Assembly: GCF_019249795.2 (NCBI RefSeq)
Contig: NZ_CP156891.1
Span: 1,444,001 to 1,508,000, forward strand
Source of the DNA: Segatella copri
GTDB taxonomy: Bacteria > Bacteroidota > Bacteroidia > Bacteroidales > Bacteroidaceae
Direction: 5' to 3'
DNA length: 64,000 nucleotides
Under the pieces are notes generated by a model. It made no database searches. It had not been told where the DNA came from and worked only from the letters and a program-made list of their open reading frames with translations. Both the position numbers and the translations under genes were made by a program. Shown here piece by piece: positions 44,138 to 54,484 of this stretch (the first letter of the stretch is position 1; each line of letters begins with the position of its first letter).

Positions 44138-45727
44138 ATGGTTTATAAGTATGATTTTCTGATTATCGGCTCAGGAGTTGCCGGTATGAGTTACGCCCTG
44201 AAAGTAGCCAGAGCGCATAAAGGTAAGGTGTGTATGATTTGCAAGACCTCGCTCGACGAGGCTAACACGTCATTCGCACAAGGTGGTGTGGCGTCAGTTA
44301 CCAACTTGGAAGTGGATAACTTCGACAAGCACATACAGGATACTATGATTGCTGGTGATTATATCAGCGATTATAAAGCAGTGAAGCAGGTTGTCACCAT
44401 GGCACCGGAGCAGATCAAGGAGCTCGTGCAGTGGGGCGTCAACTTCGATAAGCAGCAGGACGGTAAGTTCGACCTACACCGTGAGGGCGGTCACAGCGAG
44501 TTCCGCATCCTTCATCATGCAGATGATACGGGTGCAGAAATCCAGCGCGGTCTGATGGAGGCTGTGCGCAACTGTCCGGATATCGATATCAAGGAAAATC
44601 ATTTCGCCGTGGAGATTATCACTCAGCACCACTTGGGTGCCCGTGTTACCCGCCGCACTCCTTATATCAACTGTTACGGTGCATACGTATTGAATCCTGA
44701 TACCCAGAAGGTAGATACCTATCTGAGTAAGGTTACCGTGATGTGTACCGGTGGATGTGGTGCCGTTTATCAGACTACCACCAACCCTGTGATTGCCACT
44801 GGCGATGGTGAGGCGATGGTATACCGTGCCAAGGGAACTGTAGCCGACATGGAGTTTGTCCAGTTCCACCCAACCGCTCTTTATCATCCGGGCGAAACCC
44901 ATCCTGCCTTCCTCATCACCGAGGCTATGCGTGGTTATGGCGGCATCTTGCGTCTGCCTAACGGCGAGAGCTTCATGGAGAAATATGATAAGCGATTGAG
45001 TCTGGCTCCTCGTGACATCGTGGCTCGTGCCATCGATAAGGAGATGAAGATTCACGGATTGGATCATGTCTGTCTCGATGTAACCCATAAGAATCCAGAG
45101 GAGACCAAGCGTCACTTCCCTAATATCTACGCCAAGTGTCTGAGCATCGGCATCGACATCACCAAGGAGTATATCCCTGTTCGTCCTGCCGCTCACTATA
45201 TGTGTGGTGGTATCAAGGTTGATTTGAACGGCTGTTCAAGCATTAACCGTCTCTATGCTCTGGGCGAGTGTTCATGCACCGGTCTGCATGGCGGTAACCG
45301 TCTTGCCAGCAACTCGCTCATCGAGGCTGTGGTTTATGCCGAGACTGCTGCCAAGCACAGTATTGAACATGTAGATGAGTACGACTTCAATGAGAAGGTA
45401 CCAGCATGGAATGATGAAGGTACTTTGACCAACGAAGAGAAGGTGCTGATTACACAGAGCGTGAAAGAGGTGGGCGAATGCATGAGCAACTATGTAGGCA
45501 TCGTGCGCAGCGATATCCGTCTGAAGCGAGCATGGGACCGCCTCGATCTTCTCTACGAAGAGACAGAAAATCTCTTCAAGCGTGTAAAGGTAAGCAAGGA
45601 ACTCTGCGAGCTCCGCAACATGATTAACGTGGGTTATCTCATCACCCGCATGGCGATAGAACGCAAGGAGAGCCGTGGTCTCCACTATACCATCGACTAT
45701 CCTGTTCATGCTTACGACAAGAAGTAA
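44138..45727 (+). CDS. nadB: L-aspartate oxidase
   Basis: Oxidises L-aspartate to iminoaspartate, the first step of de novo NAD synthesis. A 529-residue flavoprotein with FAD-binding DFLIIGSGVAGMSYALKVA at the start, SFAQGGVASVT near 46, HSEFRILHHADDTGAEI near 118, and PAAHYMCGGIKVDLNG, ALGECSCTGLHGGNRLASNSL near 352-397. In anaerobes fumarate can replace oxygen as acceptor. nadA and nadC are not adjacent. Monocistronic with a strong terminator. Confidence 0.96.
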   Translation: MVYKYDFLIIGSGVAGMSYALKVARAHKGKVCMICKTSLDEANTSFAQGGVASVTNLEVDNFDKHIQDTMIAGDYISDYKAVKQVVTMAPEQIKELVQWGVNFDKQQDGKFDLHREGGHSEFRILHHADDTGAEIQRGLMEAVRNCPDIDIKENHFAVEIITQHHLGARVTRRTPYINCYGAYVLNPDTQKVDTYLSKVTVMCTGGCGAVYQTTTNPVIATGDGEAMVYRAKGTVADMEFVQFHPTALYHPGETHPAFLITEAMRGYGGILRLPNGESFMEKYDKRLSLAPRDIVARAIDKEMKIHGLDHVCLDVTHKNPEETKRHFPNIYAKCLSIGIDITKEYIPVRPAAHYMCGGIKVDLNGCSSINRLYALGECSCTGLHGGNRLASNSLIEAVVYAETAAKHSIEHVDEYDFNEKVPAWNDEGTLTNEEKVLITQSVKEVGECMSNYVGIVRSDIRLKRAWDRLDLLYEETENLFKRVKVSKELCELRNMINVGYLITRMAIERKESRGLHYTIDYPVHAYDKK

Positions 45728-45750
45728 TCAAGAATTATCAGAATATTAAA

Positions 45751-45788
45751 AAGCTCGGATGCTTGTAATGCATCCGAGCTTTTTTTTA
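45751..45788. terminator. Bidirectional terminator, nadB/sprA
   Basis: AAGCTCGGATGC (45751-45762) pairs perfectly with GCATCCGAGCTT (45770-45781), followed by a T-run. An A-run precedes it, so it also serves the convergent sprA end. Confidence 0.88.
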
Positions 45789-45852
45789 TTTTCAAGAATT
45801 TGAGAATTAGAGAATTTTTCTTTCTACCTATTGGTTCTAGTGAATTTTCTTT

Positions 45853-48800
45853 TTATCTCGTCAGCGAGAACTTGATGCTCAGGCCGAAATCCTGTGTGGT
45901 GGTAGGATAACTGCTGCTCGACAGGAGCGGGGTGTTGGTCTGACGGTCATAATAGAAACTCATGGTAAGGAGTTTGCTGAAGGTATAATCGGCAGAGAAA
46001 CTCAGTTTCAGAGCATTGTTGCCGCTGCTGGCACTGCTTACCATTGAGGCAATATCACGAACGATGGCTGCCTGCTTGCGGAAACTGAAGTCAAGACGTA
46101 GATTCAGGTCATGGTTGGTACCATTCTGAACCGTCTTGGTGGTCGACGCATTCTTATTGGCTGCATTCTTGTTGCCGCCCTTCGACTTGGAACGGGAGGC
46201 CTTGGCGCCCCAACCGAAAACATCGAAGTTGTTGATGCGGTAACCCATACCGATTACCCAGTCCTTACTCAATGCCTCGTTCAGCTGCACACTCGTCATA
46301 CTGAGGTTCAATACACGGGTCTGGCGATATTCTGCCTTCACCGTCATATTATTGTTGAATGTGACATCCATACCCAATAATGGCGAGAACGACTCGTTGA
46401 TACTTACCTGCGAAATGTTGAACATGCTACTTGGAGATGGATTGCCCGTAGTGGCATCACTCACGAAGCCGAGACCGTTCATATACTCCTGGAAGGTGCT
46501 GTAACTGTTGTAGCTGCCAACCGCAAAGACGCTTTTGTAAGAGTGGTTGATGTTGACACTCTTGAAGTGCTCGTTGAACCAAGGCAGACGTCCCAGTCCG
46601 CTGTAACGGATGGTCCAGTTTGGCAACATCCGGCTCAATGCCGGGAATACCGAAAGCGAATTGCCACCCATCGAGGTATAAGCCTTGAGGAAGGCAGGAA
46701 TCATGACATCGCTGCTATACTGGTTGACCGGCGTGCGGGAAGCATCAAACTTGCCGCCAGCCAGAGCCGAACCTGTCGGATAAACGGTACCTGCATACTG
46801 CGCCTCTACCCTATCTCTGAAAACAGCCAGCAAGTTGACAAACTTCTCGAAGGTCTTGCTGCGATAACCCGAATTGGCATTGCCCATTCCCTCGAAAGCC
46901 GACCCCAGCGAGATGGTAGTCATCTGGAAGGCTCCACTCTGGGTAGTTGGCGTTCCTTCATACATATACTGTATGCTCTTCTGCGTGGTCTTGGTACGTG
47001 TGGCTGAGAGATCAATCTTGAAATCTTTGATAGGCTCCAGGGTGGCACGCAACGTAAGATTATCCGTTCTGCTGGTAGTAGCAGGTGTTGCGATACTGTC
47101 GTTGCAGAGCAGCCAGTCGTTGTTTCTAGCCTTCTCGATATAATCGTCGCCAACCATACCGAAGGCAAAGTCAAGACCCGGTGCCATCTGTCCCACCTTC
47201 TTCTGTCCGAAGGCATCACCCACACTAGGCAAGAAGCCCGGCAGGGTGAGCTGATAGCTGCTGCGATAGTTGATGCTTACGTTGCGCACCATCATTGCCA
47301 GGCGACTAGCCAACTGCAATCCCTTATACCATTTCTTATCATCAAGCGGTTCCTTAGCCAGTACGGAGAGTTTCACCTTCATGGCAGTATCTACCTTTGA
47401 GATGATTCTGATCTGGTTATTATCCACCTTTTTATATTTAAGCGAGAATACCTTGCCGTCTTCCGTCTTGGCATTCACAATCAGTCGCTTGGTATTCTTG
47501 CCGTGGCGTATCTTGAATGTAGTATCAGGCAGGAGGGTGATTTCCCGTTCGAAGGCACGCTTGTTCTTAGGCAGCGCCTTCTTCGGATCAGCCGCCTGTT
47601 CCTTTTCTTCCTGCTTTTTTTTCTTTTTTTCCTGCTTCTTGCGCTGCATCTGTGCCCTACTCTGGGTACGGTCAAACTTATCGTTTACCTTCTTCAGGAA
47701 AGGCACATGGTTGTAGAGTTTCACCAGGTTAAAGTTACCGTTCAATGTCAGTTCGCGCTGGGTATTGATGGTATTTCCATACGAGTTGCCCTCCTCATCC
47801 TCTGTACCGCGCTCCCAAGAATAGTTGGCATTGTAAGAGGCATCGCTGTTCACCCAGTCGAAGACAGGCAGCAGATTGAGAGGCAACCTGTAGGATGCCT
47901 GGAAAGTCTGACTATAGTCGAGCGGTGCACCCCAGTGGCGGATGCTGGTCCATACGGAATCCTTCCAGGCATGATACTGGTCGGCATAAAGATCCTTGTT
48001 GACCGGTGTATATGGTTCCTCTATCTGTGCATGGGTAGCACTCTGGAAGTTCATGTGCAGGTTCTTGGTCAAATCCCAGTTGATGGAGAACTCACGGTTC
48101 CAGAGGAACTGCTCACTGAAGGTGAGCGGCAACTTGGAGTCTACTCCGGCAGCTCCACTCATCAGGGTTTCCATATCGCGCTCCTGCAACTCGTAGTAGT
48201 CGCGCGTCATCTCGGTATTAAAGGCTATGTTCTGCGGCAGCCAGTTCAGTCCGAAACGTTTCAGTATGTCGAGCCACTTACTCTTGTTCTTCAGTCCCTT
48301 GAATGGTTCCCAAGCCTTATAAACCGGGCTCCACGAATAATCCAGGGCTCCGCGCCAGTTATCCTTTCGCTCATACATCGTCGTTTCACCCGTAGTATAC
48401 TGATGCTGATGACTGTAGGTGAATGAGAAGTTGGCAGGATCGTATGGCATCGGATGGCGCTTGGTAGCGATACCCACCCGGGCATTCGAGATGGAGAAGT
48501 TGGTCTGCGTAATCTTGGTGGCAGCGATATTCTCGATAGAATCGCGCTCATGCTTGGAGCCGGCAGCATCGAGGGCATCCTTCAACTCCATATCGGTATC
48601 CAGCGGATTATACTTAGGAGTGGTCTTCTCCTTGGTAACACTATAATATAAAGGTATGCTCACCTTCGCCTTGTCAGGGAAGAACTTACCCATTTCGAGC
48701 GATGTGGTCACACTGTAGGTACCGTAATTATCGGTGGTGCGACTTGCCACGCCATCTTCCAGACCGCCGAATCCCTCGCTGATGTATCTGCCGGTGGCAT

Positions 48801-51800
48801 TCACGCTACCCAGATCGGAGAGTTGTACGTTGAGGTTGGCATTGGCTGCCCAACCACCCGAATTATTGTGTTCCTTGAGTCGGAGTTCGTTTATCCATAC
48901 CTCACCGCTCTTGATGTCGGCAGAATTGTTTCTCACACCCAGCATCATGGTCTTCACTTCGCCGAGACTCGGATTACCCACGATGGTAATCTTGTTCTGC
49001 GGATGTTCTGCATCCATCATGGAATAAGGAGCGAGATAAGAAGCCACACCCTGTGCCTTCGCCTTGTTACGGTTTTTCTTCAATGCCGTAAAGACACTCA
49101 GCGGCACATCGAGCATATTCTCCTCAGGCCATACCGCCTTACAGTCGGCAAGCACATAGCGGTTGTAGTTGGAGCGTGGCTCGGTGAGTTTCAGCGGGAT
49201 TTCATACTCGTAGTAATTGTTCTTGTAATCGCTACCCAGACGGATGAAGACTGAGAGATCACCATCCTGCAGACGGGTGGTATTCTGCTCCAATGCATTG
49301 GCATGGGCAAACATCTGGATGCGCTTGTACTGGCGCAGATCAAGGGTAGAATTCTTGTAAACCGCCTTCGCCTCACCTGTGCTCATATTCTTGACCACCA
49401 GACTCAACGCCTGCTCGTTAGCCTCAACCAACTGAGGCTGACTAGGATCCTGTTCGCGCTTGATACCCGGAGGCAATACATAGTTGACCGGTGTCTTCTC
49501 GCCGTTCTCTTCCAGACTCACGCTGCTTGCGTCGAGGGTTCCGCCACTGGCTGCGCCGAGCGGCTGATCATAGGTACGCCACTTGCCCATCACGAGGTTG
49601 AAGGTACCGAAACGCAGCACGATAGGTTTCTTGAAACCGGTGAGGAACATACGCATGAAGCGGATGCTGGAGAAGTCGTTGATGTTGCCCTGACGGCTCT
49701 CAAACTCATCGATAGGTATGCGGAACTGATACCAGGTAACGGTAGACTTGGTATTATCACGCCAGGTCTGGCTGTATTCACGCTTATCTACGATATGATT
49801 GTTACCCACCACGAGATCTTCCGGACGGATGCTGACACGGTACTGGAAGTATTTCTCATATTCGTTGAGGGTATAATCCTGGTTGATATCCTCGACATCC
49901 GGCGTTGACTTATAAGAAGTATCATAGCTCTCAGAACGGCTGTCGCTGTCAGGCGAGTTGCCCTGAGGATTGTTGATATACTTATATCGCTGCAAGATAG
50001 GAGCACGCATCTCATCCCAGTCGGAACCGCGGAAATAGTGGTAGTCATCACGTGCCGGATCGGCAAAGATGCTGTCGAATACCGCCTGGTTCACCTTGCC
50101 CTGAATCTGGTCGAGATAAGCACTCTTGTAGAATTCCTGCTCCTCGGCATCGGTCAGTCCGTTGAAACCCACATCCTGCAAGGCTCTGCTGCCACTGGTG
50201 GTAGCAAAGGCATAGGTCACGGTGCTCTGGGTAGGAATCTTACCCCACTGGGTATAGGTGTAGCTCTTGCTGCCATCTACCGGCATGCCACTCTCATAGA
50301 ATTTCTTGCCATCACGCAGGATATCCTCGCTCACCTCGCCCAGGTTGATGTAGAAATCGCCCCCATAATCGGCAGCATCAGCCTCTTCGCGGGAATAGAT
50401 AAACGGATCGAGCATCCAGAACTCGATGTATTCGATGTTTGCCTGCTCGAAATCGTTGGTATCCAGCTTACGCATCATTCCGCCCCAGTTGCGCTGCGGA
50501 TTCTGCAGGGTTCCGTCTGCCTGCAAATCTGTTACATTGAAGTTGTATGGTCCCGGCTCGCTTGGATAGTAAGCCAGATTGAGTACATTCAGGGTATTGG
50601 TAGCGCCCTGATAACTGCTTTGGTCGCGCAATGGGAAGAGTTCCTTGGTATAGACCTCGCGGACATAATGGTTACTCAACTGCTTGAGGTCGCCCTTGAT
50701 ATGTCCCGGAGTGAGCGAACTTCCACGGCGGGTGAACAGCGGATCGATGGTATACCAGGCTAGGCGCGAACGGTGGAAACCGCTGCTCAGACCGGTCTTG
50801 TCGCTGTAATCGTCCTTGAAATTGAGCGAAGGCACACTGGATATAAACCAGGAGGTAGGAGTCGTTACATCGATGGTAGTCTTCGTACCCTCGAAGTCAT
50901 CGATATAAGATGCATTGTCCTGTGTGCCGCCTGCCTCACCGGCAATGAGCTGGGCAAATTCTCCTGTAAAGGATATCTGCGATGGCTGGGTGAGGTGCAG
51001 GAATGGTATCTTGTCAAGCACATTGGTGAGCCACTGACTCTCCTTGCGCCAGTTGAGATTGATGCCCCAAAGGGTGTTCTTCAGCGGTTCGGAGCCCATG
51101 GATACCTTGGTGGTAAGCGCCTGTTCGGAGAGGTGCTGGATAGTACCGCTCAACTGGAAGTTCTTGGTAAAATCATACTCCCAGTTCAGTCCGAACATCG
51201 TTTTTCGGGTTTGTCCGAAATCGGTATTACTCTCCAGAGAAACGTTGACAGCCGTACCGGCATCGATGATGCTCTGGTTCAGGATGGTCACCTCACCGGC
51301 ACTGTAATCTACCGAATAGTCGGTGCCCTCTTTCAGGGTGACACCGCCTGCCGTAACGACCACCGAGCCCTGTGGCACATTGTAGGCATCGAGCGAGATG
51401 ACATTGGCTGCAGAGCCCTTGAACTGTCCCACAATCTGATACTTGTTCTTTTCGGCTATCTGCTTGGCTACGGTCTTCGTACTGTCATAGAGTTCGGTAA
51501 AGGCATACTTTTCAGCCTTGTCGGCAGCCACGCCCCGCTTGACCAGATAATCACGCATATAACTGCCGAAAGGCTCTACCTTCGGAATGAACACGCGTCC
51601 ATTAGAGATGGTATAGCCTTCTACATAATCGAAATATCCATTGCTGTGTGCCTTGTTGTTGTTATCCAGACGGTCGGCGCCCAGCACACGGATGATTGGC
51701 TGCTCCTTCACCTGCTGTTCAGGGATATAACTGAGATATACGCCGGTGGTATCGCTCTGGTATTTTACATCCAGGCGGAACTTCTCCTTCTCTACGGTAG

Positions 51801-53391
51801 AAGCCAGATAATAAACGTTCTTCATCATCAACCCCCAGTTGCCCTGTCGCGGATTGTTACTGGTATTCTTGAGCGATTTCACGAAGAGTGCCTGTTTGGT
51901 ATCGCTGAGATCGGATGCAAACTCGCCCACCTGATAGGTAACGCCTCCCGATGTATACTCATAGGCTACGGCAAGTACCTGGTCGGTCTGCAGACTGGTT
52001 TTCAATGAGATATAACCCAATGCAGTATTGACCGTATACTCTGAAGAATTGAGCAGGCGGGCACTCTCCAGCTTCTCATAATCGGCTCCGCCAACCAGTC
52101 CGCCTCCATCGAGAGTGGTTGCTGCCTGGTCGATGTCACGGGCAGCAGCATACTGCCCTGTCATCGCCGCATACTCTGTATTCGCCTGGTTAGAAGGCAC
52201 CTGTCCGCTCGCTGCCCACATCGGGTTGCTCAGTTTCTGGTTCTCGCCCAGGTCGGTCAGGGCTACGATGTTTCGGGTATTGGTGGTATTGCCGGTTTTG
52301 TTGGTAACCCACACCTCCACACGGTTAATGGTGATGCCCGTGGTGAGATTAGGAAGTTTCTGCATCCAGGCATCATAATGATTTCTGAAATACTGGGAGA
52401 GGAAGAAGTGGCGGTTCTCCTCATAATCGGCTACATTCAGTTCGAAAGGGGTGAGCTGCACACCGCCCCTGGTAGATACGCTCTTCGATGCACTCTTCTT
52501 CTGCGAAGCCACCATCTGCAGCTTGAGTTTGCCAAACTGCATATCGGTTCTAACACCAAACAGACTGCTGGCGCCTTTGATGAGCGAAGAGTTGGAAGGG
52601 AAGGAGACGTTGCCCGCCTCAACGAGTTTGATGATTTCATCTTCCTTGCCGTCGTACTTCAGTTTCATGTTCTGTGCATCGAAATCGAAGGTGGCATCGG
52701 TGTTGTAATTCAGGTTCATGTTCACCTTATCGCCCACCTTTCCGTTGACATTGAGATTGATTTTCTCATCAAAATCCATCATCGTCGTCTTTCGGTTGCG
52801 GATAGGCAACGAAGGATTGTCGATGCTCTTCTTGTTGATACCGAACTTAAGTTCGGCAGAACCCTGTGTCTTCACTCTGATGCCACCAGGACCGAAGATT
52901 TTCTCTGCAGGTCCCAAGTCGAAGTGCATATCTGAGAAATCGAACTTCTCCTTGCCTTTTGCCTGGAAGATTTCATCGTTCTGCTTGCGGAAGTAGCTGT
53001 TGCGCTGCTGCTGTTCGGTCCATGCAAGATACTCTTTCGGAGTGAGCATGATAGGAGCCGAAAGCCAGGTTGAGCCCATGCGGTTGCCGATGATATAGCG
53101 GTCGAGGGTATCGTTGTAGACTACCTGATATTGCAGATTATCAGGACGTTTCAGGTCGAGCGGACTCTGATAGAGGTCGCTCAGGGAGTAAGGTTGGGTG
53201 CGCTGAATCTGCCAGCGGGTATGCAGCAGCGAATCGGGAATGGTATCTTCATCGAGCTGCACGGGCTGGACTGTGCTGATATGGTTTTTCTTTTTATCGT
53301 CCTGAAGTTGAGGCAAAGCTATCGCATAGCCGAAGGTTGCCACCATCAGCCAAGCCAATAGAAAAGATATGAATCTTTGCTTCTGTTTCAT
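45853..53391 (-). CDS. sprA: SprA, type IX secretion system outer-membrane translocon
   Basis: A 2512-residue giant protein forming the outer-membrane pore through which T9SS cargo is exported. In Flavobacterium SprA is a 36-stranded single-chain barrel. An N-terminal signal peptide (FISFLLAWLMVATFGYAIA) is followed by conserved SprA blocks, for example QGSAELKFGINKKSI near 180 and IDDFEGTKTTIDVTTPTSW near 850. A Lys/Glu-rich stretch near 1920-1940 is a linker, and the C-terminus ends in amphipathic strands (FGLSIKFSLTR). Length is in the family range. It is the second gene after ruvA with an 18-bp gap. Long open frames on the other strand are shadows of this gene. Confidence 0.96.
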   Translation of the reverse strand: MKQKQRFISFLLAWLMVATFGYAIALPQLQDDKKKNHISTVQPVQLDEDTIPDSLLHTRWQIQRTQPYSLSDLYQSPLDLKRPDNLQYQVVYNDTLDRYIIGNRMGSTWLSAPIMLTPKEYLAWTEQQQRNSYFRKQNDEIFQAKGKEKFDFSDMHFDLGPAEKIFGPGGIRVKTQGSAELKFGINKKSIDNPSLPIRNRKTTMMDFDEKINLNVNGKVGDKVNMNLNYNTDATFDFDAQNMKLKYDGKEDEIIKLVEAGNVSFPSNSSLIKGASSLFGVRTDMQFGKLKLQMVASQKKSASKSVSTRGGVQLTPFELNVADYEENRHFFLSQYFRNHYDAWMQKLPNLTTGITINRVEVWVTNKTGNTTNTRNIVALTDLGENQKLSNPMWAASGQVPSNQANTEYAAMTGQYAAARDIDQAATTLDGGGLVGGADYEKLESARLLNSSEYTVNTALGYISLKTSLQTDQVLAVAYEYTSGGVTYQVGEFASDLSDTKQALFVKSLKNTSNNPRQGNWGLMMKNVYYLASTVEKEKFRLDVKYQSDTTGVYLSYIPEQQVKEQPIIRVLGADRLDNNNKAHSNGYFDYVEGYTISNGRVFIPKVEPFGSYMRDYLVKRGVAADKAEKYAFTELYDSTKTVAKQIAEKNKYQIVGQFKGSAANVISLDAYNVPQGSVVVTAGGVTLKEGTDYSVDYSAGEVTILNQSIIDAGTAVNVSLESNTDFGQTRKTMFGLNWEYDFTKNFQLSGTIQHLSEQALTTKVSMGSEPLKNTLWGINLNWRKESQWLTNVLDKIPFLHLTQPSQISFTGEFAQLIAGEAGGTQDNASYIDDFEGTKTTIDVTTPTSWFISSVPSLNFKDDYSDKTGLSSGFHRSRLAWYTIDPLFTRRGSSLTPGHIKGDLKQLSNHYVREVYTKELFPLRDQSSYQGATNTLNVLNLAYYPSEPGPYNFNVTDLQADGTLQNPQRNWGGMMRKLDTNDFEQANIEYIEFWMLDPFIYSREEADAADYGGDFYINLGEVSEDILRDGKKFYESGMPVDGSKSYTYTQWGKIPTQSTVTYAFATTSGSRALQDVGFNGLTDAEEQEFYKSAYLDQIQGKVNQAVFDSIFADPARDDYHYFRGSDWDEMRAPILQRYKYINNPQGNSPDSDSRSESYDTSYKSTPDVEDINQDYTLNEYEKYFQYRVSIRPEDLVVGNNHIVDKREYSQTWRDNTKSTVTWYQFRIPIDEFESRQGNINDFSSIRFMRMFLTGFKKPIVLRFGTFNLVMGKWRTYDQPLGAASGGTLDASSVSLEENGEKTPVNYVLPPGIKREQDPSQPQLVEANEQALSLVVKNMSTGEAKAVYKNSTLDLRQYKRIQMFAHANALEQNTTRLQDGDLSVFIRLGSDYKNNYYEYEIPLKLTEPRSNYNRYVLADCKAVWPEENMLDVPLSVFTALKKNRNKAKAQGVASYLAPYSMMDAEHPQNKITIVGNPSLGEVKTMMLGVRNNSADIKSGEVWINELRLKEHNNSGGWAANANLNVQLSDLGSVNATGRYISEGFGGLEDGVASRTTDNYGTYSVTTSLEMGKFFPDKAKVSIPLYYSVTKEKTTPKYNPLDTDMELKDALDAAGSKHERDSIENIAATKITQTNFSISNARVGIATKRHPMPYDPANFSFTYSHQHQYTTGETTMYERKDNWRGALDYSWSPVYKAWEPFKGLKNKSKWLDILKRFGLNWLPQNIAFNTEMTRDYYELQERDMETLMSGAAGVDSKLPLTFSEQFLWNREFSINWDLTKNLHMNFQSATHAQIEEPYTPVNKDLYADQYHAWKDSVWTSIRHWGAPLDYSQTFQASYRLPLNLLPVFDWVNSDASYNANYSWERGTEDEEGNSYGNTINTQRELTLNGNFNLVKLYNHVPFLKKVNDKFDRTQSRAQMQRKKQEKKKKKQEEKEQAADPKKALPKNKRAFEREITLLPDTTFKIRHGKNTKRLIVNAKTEDGKVFSLKYKKVDNNQIRIISKVDTAMKVKLSVLAKEPLDDKKWYKGLQLASRLAMMVRNVSINYRSSYQLTLPGFLPSVGDAFGQKKVGQMAPGLDFAFGMVGDDYIEKARNNDWLLCNDSIATPATTSRTDNLTLRATLEPIKDFKIDLSATRTKTTQKSIQYMYEGTPTTQSGAFQMTTISLGSAFEGMGNANSGYRSKTFEKFVNLLAVFRDRVEAQYAGTVYPTGSALAGGKFDASRTPVNQYSSDVMIPAFLKAYTSMGGNSLSVFPALSRMLPNWTIRYSGLGRLPWFNEHFKSVNINHSYKSVFAVGSYNSYSTFQEYMNGLGFVSDATTGNPSPSSMFNISQVSINESFSPLLGMDVTFNNNMTVKAEYRQTRVLNLSMTSVQLNEALSKDWVIGMGYRINNFDVFGWGAKASRSKSKGGNKNAANKNASTTKTVQNGTNHDLNLRLDFSFRKQAAIVRDIASMVSSASSGNNALKLSFSADYTFSKLLTMSFYYDRQTNTPLLSSSSYPTTTQDFGLSIKFSLTR

Positions 53392-53409
53392 CGATAAAAA
53401 ACTCCTAAC

Positions 53410-54024
53410 TTATTTGATTTGCTTCAATGCCAGTTTCACAACCTGTTCTACCGGGAGATCAGGCTGTGCCTTGAGGATATCTACTACTACCTTGGCAGAT
53501 GGTGCCGGCGAGAAGCCGAGCATGGTGAGGGCGCTTACCGCCTCATCCTTTACGTCATTGTTTACCATCACCACATTACCTCCGCTGGCTGGCAGTTCGT
53601 CAGCAATGCCGAGGCTCACGATTTTATCTTTCAAGTCGATGATGATTCGCTGTGCAGTCTTCAGTCCGATACCCTTCACGGTTTTCAGCATCTTGTCGTT
53701 ACCAGTAGAGATGATTTCGCAGAGTTCGCGTGGCGAGAGTGAAGAGAGAATCATACGGGCCGTATTTCCGCCTACTCCTGAAACGGTGATGAGGAGGCGG
53801 TAGAGTTCACGTTCCTGTTTGGTAGCAAAGCCGAAAAGGGTGAAAGAGTCATCTCTTCCACCAGCCACCAGCACTTCGTGAACATAGAGTTTCACTTCCT
53901 GTTTGCCCTGAATGGCAGTATATGTATTGAGCGATATATTGAGTCCGTAGCCCACCCCCGCAGTCTCAACAATAGCCAGTGCAGGTGTCAGCTCTGTCAG
54001 ATCGCCATGAATATATTCTATCAT
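53410..54024 (-). CDS. ruvA: Holliday junction DNA helicase subunit RuvA
   Basis: A 204-residue protein that binds four-way junctions and loads RuvB. Domain I starts [15 protein letters not shown]. The two helix-hairpin-helix motifs are [18 protein letters not shown] near 78 and [22 protein letters not shown] near 112. The C-terminal RuvB-contacting domain covers 155-204. Upstream of sprA, apparently cotranscribed, an arrangement seen in many Bacteroidota. An array of GC-rich quasi-palindromes lies upstream. Confidence 0.96.
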   Translation of the reverse strand: MIEYIHGDLTELTPALAIVETAGVGYGLNISLNTYTAIQGKQEVKLYVHEVLVAGGRDDSFTLFGFATKQERELYRLLITVSGVGGNTARMILSSLSPRELCEIISTGNDKMLKTVKGIGLKTAQRIIIDLKDKIVSLGIADELPASGGNVVMVNNDVKDEAVSALTMLGFSPAPSAKVVVDILKAQPDLPVEQVVKLALKQIK

Positions 54025-54101
54025 TTTCTTTTTCTCCTAATTAAATTAATATATTAATAACGTGCGAAGGGCGGGATTATTGTAATAGAGTTCCATAAAA
54101 T

Positions 54102-54181
54102 TACGTCCCGACGTAGCATGTAATACGTCCCGACGCAGAGCCAGAGACGTCGGGACGCAGCAAAAGCTACGTCCCGACGTA
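54102..54181. repeat. Array of four TACGTCCCGACGTA-type elements, exact 22-nt period
   Basis: Elements start at 54102 (TACGTCCCGACGTA), 54124 (TACGTCCCGACGCA), 54146 (inverted, GACGTCGGGACGCA) and 54168 (TACGTCCCGACGTA). The 14-mer is nearly its own reverse complement. Spacers of 8 nt are not conserved. The array sits in the divergent ruvA/ddh intergenic region. The flanking 54025-54101 and 54182-54377 show nothing else. Confidence 0.85.
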
Positions 54182-54377
54182 ATTCAAAGCACATCGGGAG
54201 GTATCGGAAAGGGAATGTATGATGTTTCGCAACAAAATAACGAAACTGTAAGGCTCTTGCTACAGATACCTTACAAATCTCCGCTTATTCATACCTAAAA
54301 ACTATGATTTTACTACTTTTTGCAACTTTTATGAGTTAAAATTCTATTAAAACGTCACGTATTTCAAGAAAAAGCTA

Positions 54378-54385
54378 TACTTTTG
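54378..54385 (+). promoter_or_regulatory. -7 box for ddh
   Basis: TACTTTTG, exact TAnnTTTG, 100 bp before the ddh ATG. The -33 region is a poor match. Confidence 0.5.
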
Positions 54386-54484
54386 CAACCGGAAATAGAA
54401 TGAAGAGCGGAAAACATATCCGTTGGATGACTAAACCGCAACAAATAAAAGAAATTAAAACAACAAAATAAAAGAAATAAGACA

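Noticed and set aside
50773..52008. 411-codon open frame on the plus strand
   Set aside because: Lies wholly antisense to sprA, where GC-rich codon use leaves many open antisense frames. The product has no recognisable domain and there is no promoter.
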